Assembly: GCA_002256985.1 (NCBI GenBank)
Contig: NCGO01000007.1
Coordinates: forward strand, 144,475-191,002
DNA length: 46,528 bases
Direction: 5' to 3'
Source of the DNA: Novosphingobium sp. 28-62-57
GTDB taxonomy: Bacteria > Pseudomonadota > Alphaproteobacteria > Sphingomonadales > Sphingomonadaceae
How positions within the stretch are numbered: position 1 is the stretch's first letter; each line of letters starts with the position of its first letter. Positions 25,323-34,098 of this stretch are shown here, in pieces. A program made the translations under genes and the position numbers. Below the pieces are notes generated by a model. The model had not been told where the DNA came from, searched no databases, and saw only the letters and a program-made list of their open reading frames with translations.

Positions 25323-25432
25323 GCGCGAAATAAAATGACATCGCATCATTGGTTCTGTGCCAATTTATTGCAATCGCGCGCTGTCAGCGCAACATTGTTT
25401 ATTCCATCTGTTCATCGCTATCAAACGAATTC

Positions 25433-25487
25433 GGGCGCAGCATCGCGTGATGCTGCGCCCGATTGCTGCAGACCCGATTGCTGCAGA
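25433..25487. repeat. Hairpin plus two 15-bp direct repeats downstream of tetR
   Basis: Perfect 12-bp arms (25433-25444, 25449-25460) with a 4-base loop are followed by two identical 15-bp units, CCCGATTGCTGCAGA (25458-25472 and 25473-25487). The segment lies 20-75 bases beyond the tetR stop. It could be a transcription end for the minus-strand acyl-CoA operon, although no T-tract follows. The rest of the 220-base gap is AT-richer and holds the marR promoter. Confidence 0.7.
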
Positions 25488-25507
25488 CTTGGCCGGTGAG
25501 CGGAGCG

Positions 25508-26161
25508 TCAGCGGGCCAGAATGGCCGCCATCACAAAATCGACCGTATGTTCGCGATAACTGTCGCGCAGTTCCTCGGTCAGGGTGTCCTGATCGAAGCA
25601 GTGCTTCAGCACCAGTCGCGCCGAAAAGAACCGGTCCGCCGCGCCTGTCAGCGTGAAATAGAACAGCCGCGGGTTGATCGGGCGGAACACACCTTCTTCC
25701 ACGCCATCACCGATGAACCGTTCATAGGCGCGCTGCAGCGGCAGCAGATACTGCTCGGCAATGCGCTTGGCCTCGGCCTCGTCACTATCGCGCACCAGCC
25801 GCATCAGCAGCCGGTTCAGATAGGGGTAGGCGTAGTAGGTATCGATGCATTTCGAGATATGCTTGCGCAACTTGGCTTCGGGCGACATGTCGTCCTTCGA
25901 CAGCAGCGCATCGACCGATTTGACGATGTTCTCCATGTCGCGGTCCAGCAGCGCCTTCAGCATGCCTGCCTTGTTGCCGAAGTAATACTTCACCAGTGCC
26001 GAGTTCAGGCCTGAGCGCAGGCTCAGTTCCGACAGCGATATGTCAACCACATCGCCTTCGCGCATGATGGCCGATGCGGTCTGCAACAGCATCTCGCGCG
26101 CGCCCGGTGTCTCGATACCCTCGCCCTTTGGGCCAGCCCCCTTTTCCACGTCCACGCTCAT
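25508..26161 (-). CDS. TetR family transcriptional regulator
   Basis: A 217-residue protein from the ATG at 26161, which overlaps the stop of the enoyl-CoA hydratase gene (ATGA). The N-terminal helix-turn-helix is ISLSELSLRSGLNSALVKYYF, followed by GNKAGMLKALLDRD, the normal TetR pattern. The C-terminal domain is all-helical and would bind the inducer. As the last gene of the acyl-CoA degradation group it probably regulates these genes in response to an acyl-CoA or fatty acid; this is inferred from position. Confidence 0.93.
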   Translation of the reverse strand: MSVDVEKGAGPKGEGIETPGAREMLLQTASAIMREGDVVDISLSELSLRSGLNSALVKYYFGNKAGMLKALLDRDMENIVKSVDALLSKDDMSPEAKLRKHISKCIDTYYAYPYLNRLLMRLVRDSDEAEAKRIAEQYLLPLQRAYERFIGDGVEEGVFRPINPRLFYFTLTGAADRFFSARLVLKHCFDQDTLTEELRDSYREHTVDFVMAAILAR

Positions 26162-27048
26162 TCCCAACCCGGCTCACTCCACCACGGATAAAATGCAGGC
26201 ATATCCGAAGAAACGCGTCCCGGGTAGCGGGGGCTGCGTTTTTCCAGAAAACTGGCAATACCCTCGGCCGCATCGCCCCCGCGCGAGAGGGTATAGATCG
26301 CGCGGCTATCCACCCGGTGCGCCTCCATCGGGTGCGACAAACTGGGATTGCGCCAAAGCATCGCCCGCGTCATCGCCACTGAAACGGCGCTGGTATTGTC
26401 GGCAATCTCGCGCGCCAGCGCCACGGCGGCAGGCATCAGGTCTTCGGGTTCGTGCAGTGATCGCACCAGCCCTCCCCGCAGCGCCTCCTGTGCATCGAAC
26501 ACGCGCCCCGTCATGCACCACTCCAGCGCCTGTGGCAGGCCCACTATGCGCGGCAGGAACCAGCTCGATGCCGCCTCGGGCACGATCCCGCGCCGCGCAA
26601 ACACCAGCCCGAAGCGGGCCTTGGTGGAGGCAAGGCGCATGTCCATCGGCAATTGCATGGTCACGCCCACGCCCACCGCCGCACCATTGATCGCGCCGAT
26701 CACCGGCTTTTTCGATGCATAGATGCGCAGCGCCACCATCCCGCCGCCATCGCGCACGCGCGGGTCAGACAGGTCATCCACCGCATCGCCACTGGAGAAA
26801 ATCTGCTTGCCATCCTCCGGCGTCAGGTCCGCCCCAGCACAGAAAGCCCGGTCCCCCGCCCCGGTCACGATCACAGCCCGCACGCTGTCATCGGCATCGG
26901 TCCGGTCAAACGCATCGATCATCTCGGCCATCATCGTACCGGTATAGGCGTTCATCTTCTCGGGCCGGTTGAGCGTCAGCGTGGCAATGCCATCGGCGAT
27001 GTCGAGCGTGATCTGTGTGTAGTCGCTCAAAAGACCTCTCCCAAACAT
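26158..27048 (-). CDS. Enoyl-CoA hydratase/isomerase family protein
   Basis: With the ATG at 27048 the protein has 296 residues; the true start may be a few codons later (TTG 27030, just after GGGAGAGG). The crotonase fold is clear: ITLNRPEKMNAY-like opening, oxyanion-hole motifs FCAGADLTP and GAINGAAVGVGVTMQLP, and the catalytic-glutamate region FARRGIVPEAASSWFLP. A single E fits the hydratase or isomerase class rather than a multifunctional enzyme. It is likely to act with the SDR dehydrogenase and thiolase upstream in beta-oxidation of an acyl-CoA of unknown chain length. Confidence 0.92.
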   Translation of the reverse strand: MFGRGLLSDYTQITLDIADGIATLTLNRPEKMNAYTGTMMAEMIDAFDRTDADDSVRAVIVTGAGDRAFCAGADLTPEDGKQIFSSGDAVDDLSDPRVRDGGGMVALRIYASKKPVIGAINGAAVGVGVTMQLPMDMRLASTKARFGLVFARRGIVPEAASSWFLPRIVGLPQALEWCMTGRVFDAQEALRGGLVRSLHEPEDLMPAAVALAREIADNTSAVSVAMTRAMLWRNPSLSHPMEAHRVDSRAIYTLSRGGDAAEGIASFLEKRSPRYPGRVSSDMPAFYPWWSEPGWE

Positions 27049-27070
27049 ACCCTGCAGTTGCGACACCACC

Positions 27071-27140
27071 CTTCGACAAGCTCAGGGTGAGCGGGAATGG
27101 GTTTCCTCAAAAAGATCCGCTCATCCTGAGCTTGTCGAAG
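27071..27140. repeat. Inverted repeat of family B, copy 2
   Basis: Arms at 27071-27094 and 27117-27140 pair at 23 of 24 positions around a 22-base loop. The arms match those at 9989-10076 with one or two differences (GACAAGCTCAG instead of GACAGGCTCAG). It lies just upstream of the enoyl-CoA hydratase start. Confidence 0.9.
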
Positions 27141-27167
27141 GATCCCCGCCACCTCACCCCAAACACC

Positions 27168-27300
27168 CGCTCCCCCGCGAAGGCGGTGGCCTCAGGCCTC
27201 AGAGCGCGCCCCCGCGAAGGCGGGGGCCTCAGGCGTTTTACGCTGATGTTCCGTAAACGGCACGAGGTCCCCGCTCCAAAAAACCTTGGCGCGGGGACGC
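27168..27300. repeat. Composite palindromic repeat (family C), copy 2
   Basis: Two CCCCCGCGAAGGCGG...GGCCTCAGG modules in tandem (27172-27194 and 27210-27233) are followed by a TTTTACGCTGATGTTCCGTAA linker and an opposing GAGGTCCCCGC...GCGGGGACGC arm. This is the same architecture as one unit of the 103-bp array at 46021-46329. No gene is present between the SDR and enoyl-CoA hydratase genes. Confidence 0.8.
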
Positions 27301-27311
27301 GGCCTATCCCA

Positions 27312-28097
27312 TCAACGCGGCGCCATGCGGATCGCGCCATCAAGCCGCACATCTTCACCGTTGAAGTAGCTCGTCTCGATCATGCACATAGCCAGCTTGG
27401 CGTATTCATCGGGCATACCCAGCCGCTTGGGGAACGGCACCGACGCCGACAGCGCATCGCGCACATTCTGCGGAGCGCCTGCCAGCAGCGGCGTATCGAA
27501 GATGCCCGGCAGGATGGTGTTCACGCGAATGCCCTCGTTCATCAAATCGCGCGCGATGGGCAGGGTCATGCCCACAACGCCGCCCTTCGATGCCGAATAC
27601 GCCGCCTGCCCGATCTGGCCGTCTTCTGCGGCTACCGAGGCCGTGTTCACAATCGCGCCGCGCTCACCAAATTCATCACACGGATCAAGCGTCATCATGC
27701 CTGCCGCCGATTTGGCGATGCAGCGGAACGTGCCGACCAGGTTGATCTGAATCAGCCAGTTGAACGCTTCCAATGGGAAGTGCTTGATCTCGCCGGTTTC
27801 CTTTGAACGGCTCGCGGTCTTTACCGCATTGCCGGTGCCGGCGCAGTTCACCAGCACGCGCTCTTGCCCATGGGCCTCGCGCGCCTTGGCAAAGCCTGCA
27901 TCCACGCTTTCATCGCTGGTCACGTTCACTTCGCAGAACACGCCGCCAATCTCGGCGGCCAGCGCTTCACCCTTGGCCTTCTGCAGATCGAAGATGGCCA
28001 CTTTCACGCCCTTTGCGGCCAGCGCGCGGGCGGTGGCAGCACCAAGGCCAGAAGCGCCGCCGGTCACCACGGCAGCTACGGTATTGTCGAGCTTCAT
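27312..28097 (-). CDS. SDR-family 3-hydroxyacyl-CoA dehydrogenase (HSD10-like)
   Basis: A 261-residue short-chain dehydrogenase. The NAD-binding motif VVTGGASGLGAATARAL is at residues 10-26, and FDLQKAKGEALA suggests NAD rather than NADP. Catalytic residues lie in IVNTASVAAEDG (Ser) and AAYSASKGGVVGM (Y-x-x-x-K). The segment FNWLIQINLVGTF is typical of the type-2 3-hydroxyacyl-CoA dehydrogenases related to mitochondrial HSD10. It would oxidise 3-hydroxyacyl-CoA to 3-ketoacyl-CoA, feeding the thiolase encoded 32 bases upstream. Confidence 0.93.
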   Translation of the reverse strand: MKLDNTVAAVVTGGASGLGAATARALAAKGVKVAIFDLQKAKGEALAAEIGGVFCEVNVTSDESVDAGFAKAREAHGQERVLVNCAGTGNAVKTASRSKETGEIKHFPLEAFNWLIQINLVGTFRCIAKSAAGMMTLDPCDEFGERGAIVNTASVAAEDGQIGQAAYSASKGGVVGMTLPIARDLMNEGIRVNTILPGIFDTPLLAGAPQNVRDALSASVPFPKRLGMPDEYAKLAMCMIETSYFNGEDVRLDGAIRMAPR

Positions 28098-28129
28098 CTG
28101 TTAAGTCCTTCTTTTTGAATGCCAAAAAT

Positions 28130-29302
28130 TCAAAGCGCTTCGATGATCGTCACGTTGGCAACGCCGCCGCCCTCGCACATCGTCTGCAAACCATACTTGC
28201 CGCCCCGCGCGCGCAGCGCATGGACCAGCGTTGCCATCAGCTTCGTCCCCGAAGCGCCCAGCGGATGTCCCAAAGCAATCGCCCCGCCATTGACGTTGAG
28301 CCGCTCCGGGTCTGCACCGGTATGCTTCAGCCACGCCATCGGCACGGAGGCAAAGGCCTCATTCACCTCGAAAAGATCAATGTCCTCAATCGACAGCCCC
28401 GCCCGCTGCAACGCGCGGTCGGTGGCAAAGAGCGGCTCTTCCAGCATGATCACCGGATCGCCCGCCGTCACCGTCAGGTTGTGAATGCGCGCCAGCGGCG
28501 TCAAGCCATGGGCCTTCAGCGCCGCTTCAGACACCACCAGCACCGCGCTCGACCCGTCGCAAATCTGGCTGGCGCTGGCCGCCGTCAGAAAGCCTTCGGG
28601 GTTCAGAAGTTTGACGCTGGCAATGCTCTCCAGAGTGGCATCAAAGCGGATGCCCTCGTCCACCGTGTGCATCGCCGGGCCTTCGGGCGTCTCAATCTCC
28701 ACAGGCACGATCTCGCCCGCAAAGGCCTGCGCATGGGTCGCCGCAATCGCCTTCTGGTGGCTCGACAGCGCGAACCGGTCCAGTTCGTCCTTCGTGAAGC
28801 CGTGCTTCTTCACGATCATTTCCGCGCCCATGAACTGCGAGAACATCACGCCCGGATACTTCTCTTCCAGCCCTGGCGATTTGTAGTGCCCCAGCCCCTC
28901 CTTCATGTGGAAAGTGGCGTTCGATCCCATGGCCACACGGCTCATGCTTTCCACGCCCGCCGCGATGACGACGTCCTGCACGCCAGACATCACCGCCTGC
29001 GCCGCAAACTGGATCGCCTGCTGCGATGATCCGCACTGCCGGTCAATCGTCACCGCCGGAGTCGATTGCGGCAGCAGCTTCGATGCCAGCACGGCATTGC
29101 GCCCCACCTGCATCGCCTGCTCGCCCGCCTGCGTCACGCAGCCCATGATCACATCGTCCACCGCCGCCGGATCAAGGCCGGTGCGTGCGATGATCGCATC
29201 GAGGCTGCGTGCAGCCAGATCCACCGGATGCACGCCAGCCAGCCTGCCCCCGCGGCGTCCTCCTGCCGTGCGCACGGCATCGACGATATAGGCTGTTGCC
29301 AT
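28130..29302 (-). CDS. Acetyl-CoA acyltransferase / thiolase
   Basis: A 390-residue thiolase with all three active-site regions. The acyl-carrying Cys90 lies in VTIDRQCGSSQQAIQ, the histidine in NVNGGAIALGHPLGASG, and the second cysteine in LQTMCEGGGVAN. It closes the beta-oxidation cycle by thiolytic cleavage, or runs in reverse as acetoacetyl-CoA synthase. It is the first gene of a minus-strand group thiolase-SDR-hydratase-TetR, and is divergent from thiL with a 103-base gap. Confidence 0.95.
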   Translation of the reverse strand: MATAYIVDAVRTAGGRRGGRLAGVHPVDLAARSLDAIIARTGLDPAAVDDVIMGCVTQAGEQAMQVGRNAVLASKLLPQSTPAVTIDRQCGSSQQAIQFAAQAVMSGVQDVVIAAGVESMSRVAMGSNATFHMKEGLGHYKSPGLEEKYPGVMFSQFMGAEMIVKKHGFTKDELDRFALSSHQKAIAATHAQAFAGEIVPVEIETPEGPAMHTVDEGIRFDATLESIASVKLLNPEGFLTAASASQICDGSSAVLVVSEAALKAHGLTPLARIHNLTVTAGDPVIMLEEPLFATDRALQRAGLSIEDIDLFEVNEAFASVPMAWLKHTGADPERLNVNGGAIALGHPLGASGTKLMATLVHALRARGGKYGLQTMCEGGGVANVTIIEAL

Positions 29303-29405
29303 TGCTCCGACTCCTCTCAGCTCTCTTTAACCGGACGATTAAGCAGCCTGTGCCCCCTGTCAAGCACACTTGTGCCAATCCCGCCCCCACCGCATAGACG
29401 ACTGC

Positions 29406-30281
29406 GTGAGCAAGGAAACCGCCCTGATCGCCGCCCTGCGCAGCATCGCCCCGCACCCTGCCGCGCGCGGGCTTCAGGACGATTGCGCCGTGCTCGATTT
29501 CGGCGGCGAAACGCTGATCCTCACCCACGACATGATGGTTGAAGGCGTCCACTGGCTGCCGGGGCAGGACATGGCCGACGTTGCGTGGAAACTCGTCGCC
29601 ACCAACCTGTCTGACCTCGCCGCCAAAGGCGCGGAACCCATCGGCGTCCTGCTCGGCTTTACGCTAGGCGATGATGACACGCGCTTCCTCGCAGGCCTTG
29701 AAGAAGCCCTCACCGCCTTCGCCGTCCCCCTGCTGGGTGGCGATACCGTCAGCGCCACCGGCCCGCGCACCCTCGGCCTCACCGCGCTTGGCCGCGCTAC
29801 CTCGCGCTCTGTGCCCGACCGACGCGGCGCAAGCGCGGGCGATACGCTCTGGCTCACCGGCCCAGTCGGCGCGGCGATGCTCGGCTTCGAAGCGCTGCGC
29901 GACAGGACCAGCGCAGACAGCACCGCCTTCCGCCGCCCCACCCCGCGCCTGCCCGAAGGCCGAGCCCTTGCCCCCTTCGCCACCGCCATGATGGACGTCT
30001 CGGACGGCCTCCTGATCGATGCCGCCCGCATGGCGCAGGCCAGCGGCGTCACCTTCGCCATCACCAGCGCCAGCGTCCCCTTCCCGCCAAGCCTGCCGCC
30101 CGAGTGCCAAGACGACGCCATGCGCTGGGGCGATGATTACGAACTGCTGTTCACGCTCCCCTCCGGCATCGAACCGCCAATCAGCGCGCATTGCATCGGC
30201 ACCGCCAACGCACCCACAGCATCACCCGTTATCGTCGATGGTGCAGTGCTGCATGGATCGCTGGGTTATACGCACGATTAA
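29406..30281 (+). CDS. thiL: Thiamine-monophosphate kinase
   Basis: A 291-residue protein from the GTG at 29406. The upstream open part to 29370 has no family match. It shows the PurM-like ATP-binding motifs of ThiL: LQDDCAVLDFG, THDMMVEGVHW, ATNLSDLAAKGAEP, LLGGDTVSATG, MDVSDGLLIDAARMA and WGDDYELLFT. The enzyme phosphorylates thiamine monophosphate to the active cofactor TPP. It is slightly shorter than E. coli ThiL at the C-terminus. No TPP riboswitch is seen in the 103-base leader. Confidence 0.95.
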   Translation: MSKETALIAALRSIAPHPAARGLQDDCAVLDFGGETLILTHDMMVEGVHWLPGQDMADVAWKLVATNLSDLAAKGAEPIGVLLGFTLGDDDTRFLAGLEEALTAFAVPLLGGDTVSATGPRTLGLTALGRATSRSVPDRRGASAGDTLWLTGPVGAAMLGFEALRDRTSADSTAFRRPTPRLPEGRALAPFATAMMDVSDGLLIDAARMAQASGVTFAITSASVPFPPSLPPECQDDAMRWGDDYELLFTLPSGIEPPISAHCIGTANAPTASPVIVDGAVLHGSLGYTHD

Positions 30282-30313
30282 AGTTTCCAGCCTTTCTACA
30301 CGCAGCCCCTCTT

Positions 30314-30378
30314 CCGTTCGTGTCGAGCGAAGTCGAGACACATGTGCACGGTGTCTCGACTTCGCTCGACACGAACGG
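30314..30378. repeat. Perfect 28-bp inverted repeat (palindromic repeat family A, copy 3)
   Basis: Arms 30314-30341 and 30351-30378 are perfect reverse complements with a 9-base loop. The arm sequence is identical to the two copies near 3 kb. It lies 33 bases after thiL and may protect or end its mRNA. The remaining bases up to hppA contain a small hairpin CACCCG-CAACGA-CGGGTG (30476-30493) in the presumed leader. Confidence 0.95.
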
Positions 30379-30532
30379 AGATAAAGAAGGTCCAAACAAG
30401 TAGCTGCACCAAACCTGCCACCTCTTCACGTCATGGAAAGGCTTGCAGGCCAGAAATAAAACGATAGCGTCTGCCCACCCGCAACGACGGGTGCGGTCCT
30501 GGTCGGGGCCGAACATAAAGGGGGATGCCAAC

Positions 30533-32656
30533 GTGAACCTAGTCGTCTTGTCGATTTTACTAGGGTTGCTGGCCATTGTTTATGGCTTCGTGACCAGCCG
30601 CCAGGTGCTCGGCGCACCGGCAGGCAACGCGAAAATGCAGGAAATCGCCGCCGCCATTCAGGAAGGCGCACAAGCCTATCTGAAGCGCCAGTACACCACC
30701 ATTGCGATTGTCGGCGTGGTCGTCGCCGTGATCATCGCCGCCACATTGGGCACGATCTCGGCCACAGGCTTTGTCATCGGCGCGGTGCTTTCGGGCGTTG
30801 CGGGCTTCATCGGGATGAACATCTCGGTCCGCTCGAACGTCCGCACTGCCGCTGCCGCGCAGAACGGCCTGCAGGCAGGCCTTACGCTGGCCTTCCGCGC
30901 AGGGGCCATCACCGGCATGCTGGTCGCAGGCCTTGCCCTGCTCGCCATCGCCGTGTTCTATCACTACCTGACCGACATCGCCGGATACACCGTGGGCGGC
31001 GATGATCGCACCGTGGTCGATGGCCTCGTCGCGCTGGCTTTCGGCGCATCCCTCATCTCGATCTTCGCGCGCCTTGGCGGCGGCATCTTCACCAAAGCGG
31101 CAGACGTCGGCGCTGACCTTGTCGGCAAAGTCGAAGCAGGCATCCCCGAAGACGATCCCCGCAACCCCGCCGTGATTGCCGACAATGTGGGCGATAACGT
31201 CGGCGATTGCGCCGGCATGGCCGCCGACTTGTTCGAAACCTACGTCGTCACCGTGGGCGCCACGATGGTGCTTACCGCGCTCCTGCTCAAAGGCTTGGGC
31301 GAAAATCTCGGCGCGATGATGGCGCTGCCGCTGCTGATAGGCGGCGTGTGCATCGTCACCTCGATCATCGGCACCTATTTCGTCAAACTCGGCAGTTCGA
31401 ACAACATCATGGGCGCGATGTACAAGGGCTTCCTTGTCACCGCCGTCCTCTCGGTCGGCGCGATCTGGTGGGCCATCGACTATGCCCTTGGCGGCATGGA
31501 AACAGCCATGAGCTACACGATCATGGCCGATACCGTCACCTTCACCGGGCGCACGCTGTTCTACTGCTCGCTGCTCGGCCTGATCATCACCGGCCTGATC
31601 ATCTGGATCACCGAATATTACACCAGCACCAGCTACCGCCCGGTGCGCTCCATCGCCAAATCATCCGAAACCGGCCACGGCACCAACGTGATTCAGGGGC
31701 TGGCCATCAGCCTTGAATCCACCGCCATGCCCACGCTGGTGATCTGCGCAGGCATCATCGGTGCCTACCAATTGGCTGGCCTGATCGGCATTGCGTATGC
31801 CGCCACCGCGATGTTGGCGCTGGCCGGCATGGTCGTTGCACTCGATGCCTATGGCCCGGTGACCGACAACGCAGGCGGCATTGCCGAAATGGCGGGGCTC
31901 GACGATTCGGTCCGTGAAAAGACCGATGCATTGGATGCCGTCGGCAACACCACCAAGGCCGTGACCAAGGGCTATGCCATCGGTTCGGCTGGCCTTGCAG
32001 CGCTCGTACTGTTCGCTGCCTACACCACGGACTTGCGCGAATTCTTCCCGAATCTCGCCGTCAGCTTCAGCCTTGAAAACCCCTATGTCATCGTCGGGCT
32101 TCTGCTCGGCGCACTCCTGCCGTACCTGTTCGGTGCGATGGGCATGACCGCCGTGGGCCGCGCAGCCGGAGACGTGGTGATCGACGTGCGCAACCAGTTC
32201 CGCGAAAATCCGGGCATCATGGCGGGCACCAGCAAGCCCGATTATGCCCGCACCGTGGACCTTGTGACGAAGGCTGCGATCAAGGAAATGATCGTGCCCT
32301 CGCTGCTCCCGGTCCTCGCCCCCATCGTGGTCTATTTCGTGATCGCGGCGGTGGCAGGGCAGGCAAATGGCTTTGCTGCGCTGGGCGCACTCCTGCTGGG
32401 CGTGATCGTCAGCGGGCTGTTCGTGGCCATCTCGATGACCTCGGGCGGCGGCGCATGGGACAATGCCAAGAAGTACATCGAAGACGGCCACCACGGCGGC
32501 AAAGGCTCCGAAGCCCACAAGGCCGCGGTCACGGGTGATACCGTGGGCGATCCCTACAAGGACACCGCAGGCCCCGCCGTCAACCCGATGATCAAGATCA
32601 CCAATATCGTCGCGCTGCTGCTTTTGGCGGCGTTAGCGAGCAACGCAGCCGGATAA
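30533..32656 (+). CDS. hppA: Membrane-bound proton-translocating pyrophosphatase (K+-independent type)
   Basis: The GTG at 30533 follows a strong ribosome-binding site (AAGGGGGA) and begins right at the first membrane helix; upstream frame to 30443 is not coding. The product has 707 residues and about 16 helices. The pyrophosphate/Mg site is visible in [20 protein letters not shown] and [19 protein letters not shown], and again in TKAAIKEMI and [14 protein letters not shown]. The motif [10 protein letters not shown] has lysine (K475) where K+-dependent enzymes have alanine, so this is the K+-independent H+ pump. It uses PPi to energise the cytoplasmic membrane. A terminator follows. Confidence 0.96.
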   Translation: MNLVVLSILLGLLAIVYGFVTSRQVLGAPAGNAKMQEIAAAIQEGAQAYLKRQYTTIAIVGVVVAVIIAATLGTISATGFVIGAVLSGVAGFIGMNISVRSNVRTAAAAQNGLQAGLTLAFRAGAITGMLVAGLALLAIAVFYHYLTDIAGYTVGGDDRTVVDGLVALAFGASLISIFARLGGGIFTKAADVGADLVGKVEAGIPEDDPRNPAVIADNVGDNVGDCAGMAADLFETYVVTVGATMVLTALLLKGLGENLGAMMALPLLIGGVCIVTSIIGTYFVKLGSSNNIMGAMYKGFLVTAVLSVGAIWWAIDYALGGMETAMSYTIMADTVTFTGRTLFYCSLLGLIITGLIIWITEYYTSTSYRPVRSIAKSSETGHGTNVIQGLAISLESTAMPTLVICAGIIGAYQLAGLIGIAYAATAMLALAGMVVALDAYGPVTDNAGGIAEMAGLDDSVREKTDALDAVGNTTKAVTKGYAIGSAGLAALVLFAAYTTDLREFFPNLAVSFSLENPYVIVGLLLGALLPYLFGAMGMTAVGRAAGDVVIDVRNQFRENPGIMAGTSKPDYARTVDLVTKAAIKEMIVPSLLPVLAPIVVYFVIAAVAGQANGFAALGALLLGVIVSGLFVAISMTSGGGAWDNAKKYIEDGHHGGKGSEAHKAAVTGDTVGDPYKDTAGPAVNPMIKITNIVALLLLAALASNAAG

Positions 32657-32688
32657 CCGGCGCGTCACCCACAAGTTGGGGAGAGGAG

Positions 32689-32720
32689 ACCCCGCCCGGC
32701 GCAATCCGGGCGGGGTTTTT
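32689..32720 (+). terminator. Rho-independent terminator after hppA
   Basis: Perfect 11-bp GC-rich arms (32689-32699, 32706-32716) around the loop CGCAAT are followed by TTTTT. It lies 32 bases after the hppA stop. Confidence 0.92.
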
Positions 32721-32758
32721 CTGGCCTGACCGTAATCATTACCTATTCCATTTTCGTC

Positions 32759-32846
32759 GCCCCGGACTTGATCCGGGGCAGGGCTTCTTTTCTGCGCCTC
32801 AACCAGAATGCCCCATCAAAACCCGCTCATGCTGAGCATGTCGAAG
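32759..32846. repeat. Palindrome GCCCCGGA-CTTGA-TCCGGGGC and a lone family B arm
   Basis: The first element (32759-32779) has 8-bp perfect arms and matches the hairpin at 23484-23504. The second (32823-32846) is a single 24-base copy of the family B arm without its partner. Both lie in the gap between hppA and the GNAT gene; I see no gene in this gap. Confidence 0.8.
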
Positions 32847-32931
32847 CATCTCACCGCACCCCAATTTTTGCTGGAATGTTAACCGAGTTTTCGCGCCTTG
32901 CCGTCTAGAGCCAAGGGCGGAGACCCGAGAT

Positions 32932-34098
32932 TTGAACGCGCCGACCCTCTCAACCCAATTCGGCCTTGTGCCGAAGAAGCCAACCGGCACGGTGCGCGCG
33001 GGGCTGGATCCGTGGCCGCTATGGGCCACGGTTGATCGCCGCCGCGCGTGGGCAGAGCTGGCCGATGCTGCCACCACGCCCAATCCGTTTTTCGAAGACT
33101 GGTATCTTCTGCCGTCGTATCAGGCATTTGACCCCCACGGCACCGGCTCGATCTTTTCGCTGTATATCGGCGCCGAGCTTGTCGGCCTGCTGCCGCTCAC
33201 CCAGCCGCACCGCTATGGCCGCTGGCCTTTGCCCCACTTTGCCACTTGGCTGCACCCCAACGCTTTCCTCGGCGCACCGCTGGTGCGGGCAGGCTGTGAA
33301 GCGCTGTTCTGGGAGGCTCTGCTGGAATGGGCGGACACCAATGGATCGGCCCGCGCCCTGTTCCTGCACTTGCCCGCCATGCCGCTGGAAAACCCGCTGA
33401 CGCAGGCCCTGTTCGATGTGGCTCGGCACGAACACCGCAAAGCCGCGCTGGTCATGCGCCAACAGCGCGCCCTGCTGCATTCGCCGCTTTTGCCCGACCT
33501 CTATCTGGAACGCGCGCTGACCGGCAAAAAGCGCAAGGAATTGCGCCGTCAGCATGCGCGTCTGGCCGAACAGGGCGAACTCGCCTTTGCGCGCCATGAT
33601 GACAGCGCAGGCCTTGGCGAATGGACCGAAGCCTTCCTCGATCTGGAAAGCCGGGGCTGGAAAGGCGCAGGCGGCAGCGCGCTGGCATCGGACCCGGCCA
33701 CCGCTGCACTGTTCCGTCAGGCTCTGGCCGGAGCCGCTGCGGCAGGAAAACTGGAGCGTCTCGCCCTCACGCTCGATGGTCGCCCCATCGCCATGCTCGC
33801 CAATTTCCTTACGCCCCCCGGCAGCTTCTCGTTCAAGACCGCGTTTGACGAAAACTACGCCCGCTTCTCGCCCGGCGTATTGCTTCAGCGCGAAAATCTG
33901 GCGCTGCTGTCCCGGCCCGAAATCACCTGGTGCGATAGCTGCGCCACTCCCGATCACCCGATGATCGACAGCCTGTGGACCGAACGCCGCCCGATTGGCC
34001 GCATATCGGTGGCCATCGGCGGAAAGTTGCGCCGCGCCACCTTTGCCTCGCTCCTCGCGCTCGAACTGCGCCGCAACCCTACGGGACTTGCCCGATGA
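32932..34098 (+). CDS. GNAT family N-acetyltransferase (BioF2-like domain)
   Basis: A 388-residue protein starting at TTG 32932 (GGCGGAG about 9 bases upstream); no nearby ATG covers the conserved start. It has two related halves, as in the Fem/BioF2-like double-GNAT proteins. The first contains NPFFEDWYLLPSYQAFDP and LVGLLPLTQPHRYGRWPLP. The second contains LTGKKRKELRRQHARLAEQG, FLDLESRGWKGAGGSAL and a late FSPGVLLQRENL segment. Members transfer acyl or aminoacyl groups to sugars, peptides or cell-wall precursors; the substrate here is unknown. Its stop overlaps the start of the cupin gene (ATGA), so the two products probably act together. Confidence 0.85.
   Translation: MNAPTLSTQFGLVPKKPTGTVRAGLDPWPLWATVDRRRAWAELADAATTPNPFFEDWYLLPSYQAFDPHGTGSIFSLYIGAELVGLLPLTQPHRYGRWPLPHFATWLHPNAFLGAPLVRAGCEALFWEALLEWADTNGSARALFLHLPAMPLENPLTQALFDVARHEHRKAALVMRQQRALLHSPLLPDLYLERALTGKKRKELRRQHARLAEQGELAFARHDDSAGLGEWTEAFLDLESRGWKGAGGSALASDPATAALFRQALAGAAAAGKLERLALTLDGRPIAMLANFLTPPGSFSFKTAFDENYARFSPGVLLQRENLALLSRPEITWCDSCATPDHPMIDSLWTERRPIGRISVAIGGKLRRATFASLLALELRRNPTGLAR

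Noticed and set aside
29303-29405. TPP riboswitch upstream of thiL.
   Set aside because: The conserved CUGAGA and related core elements are not present in the 103-base gap.
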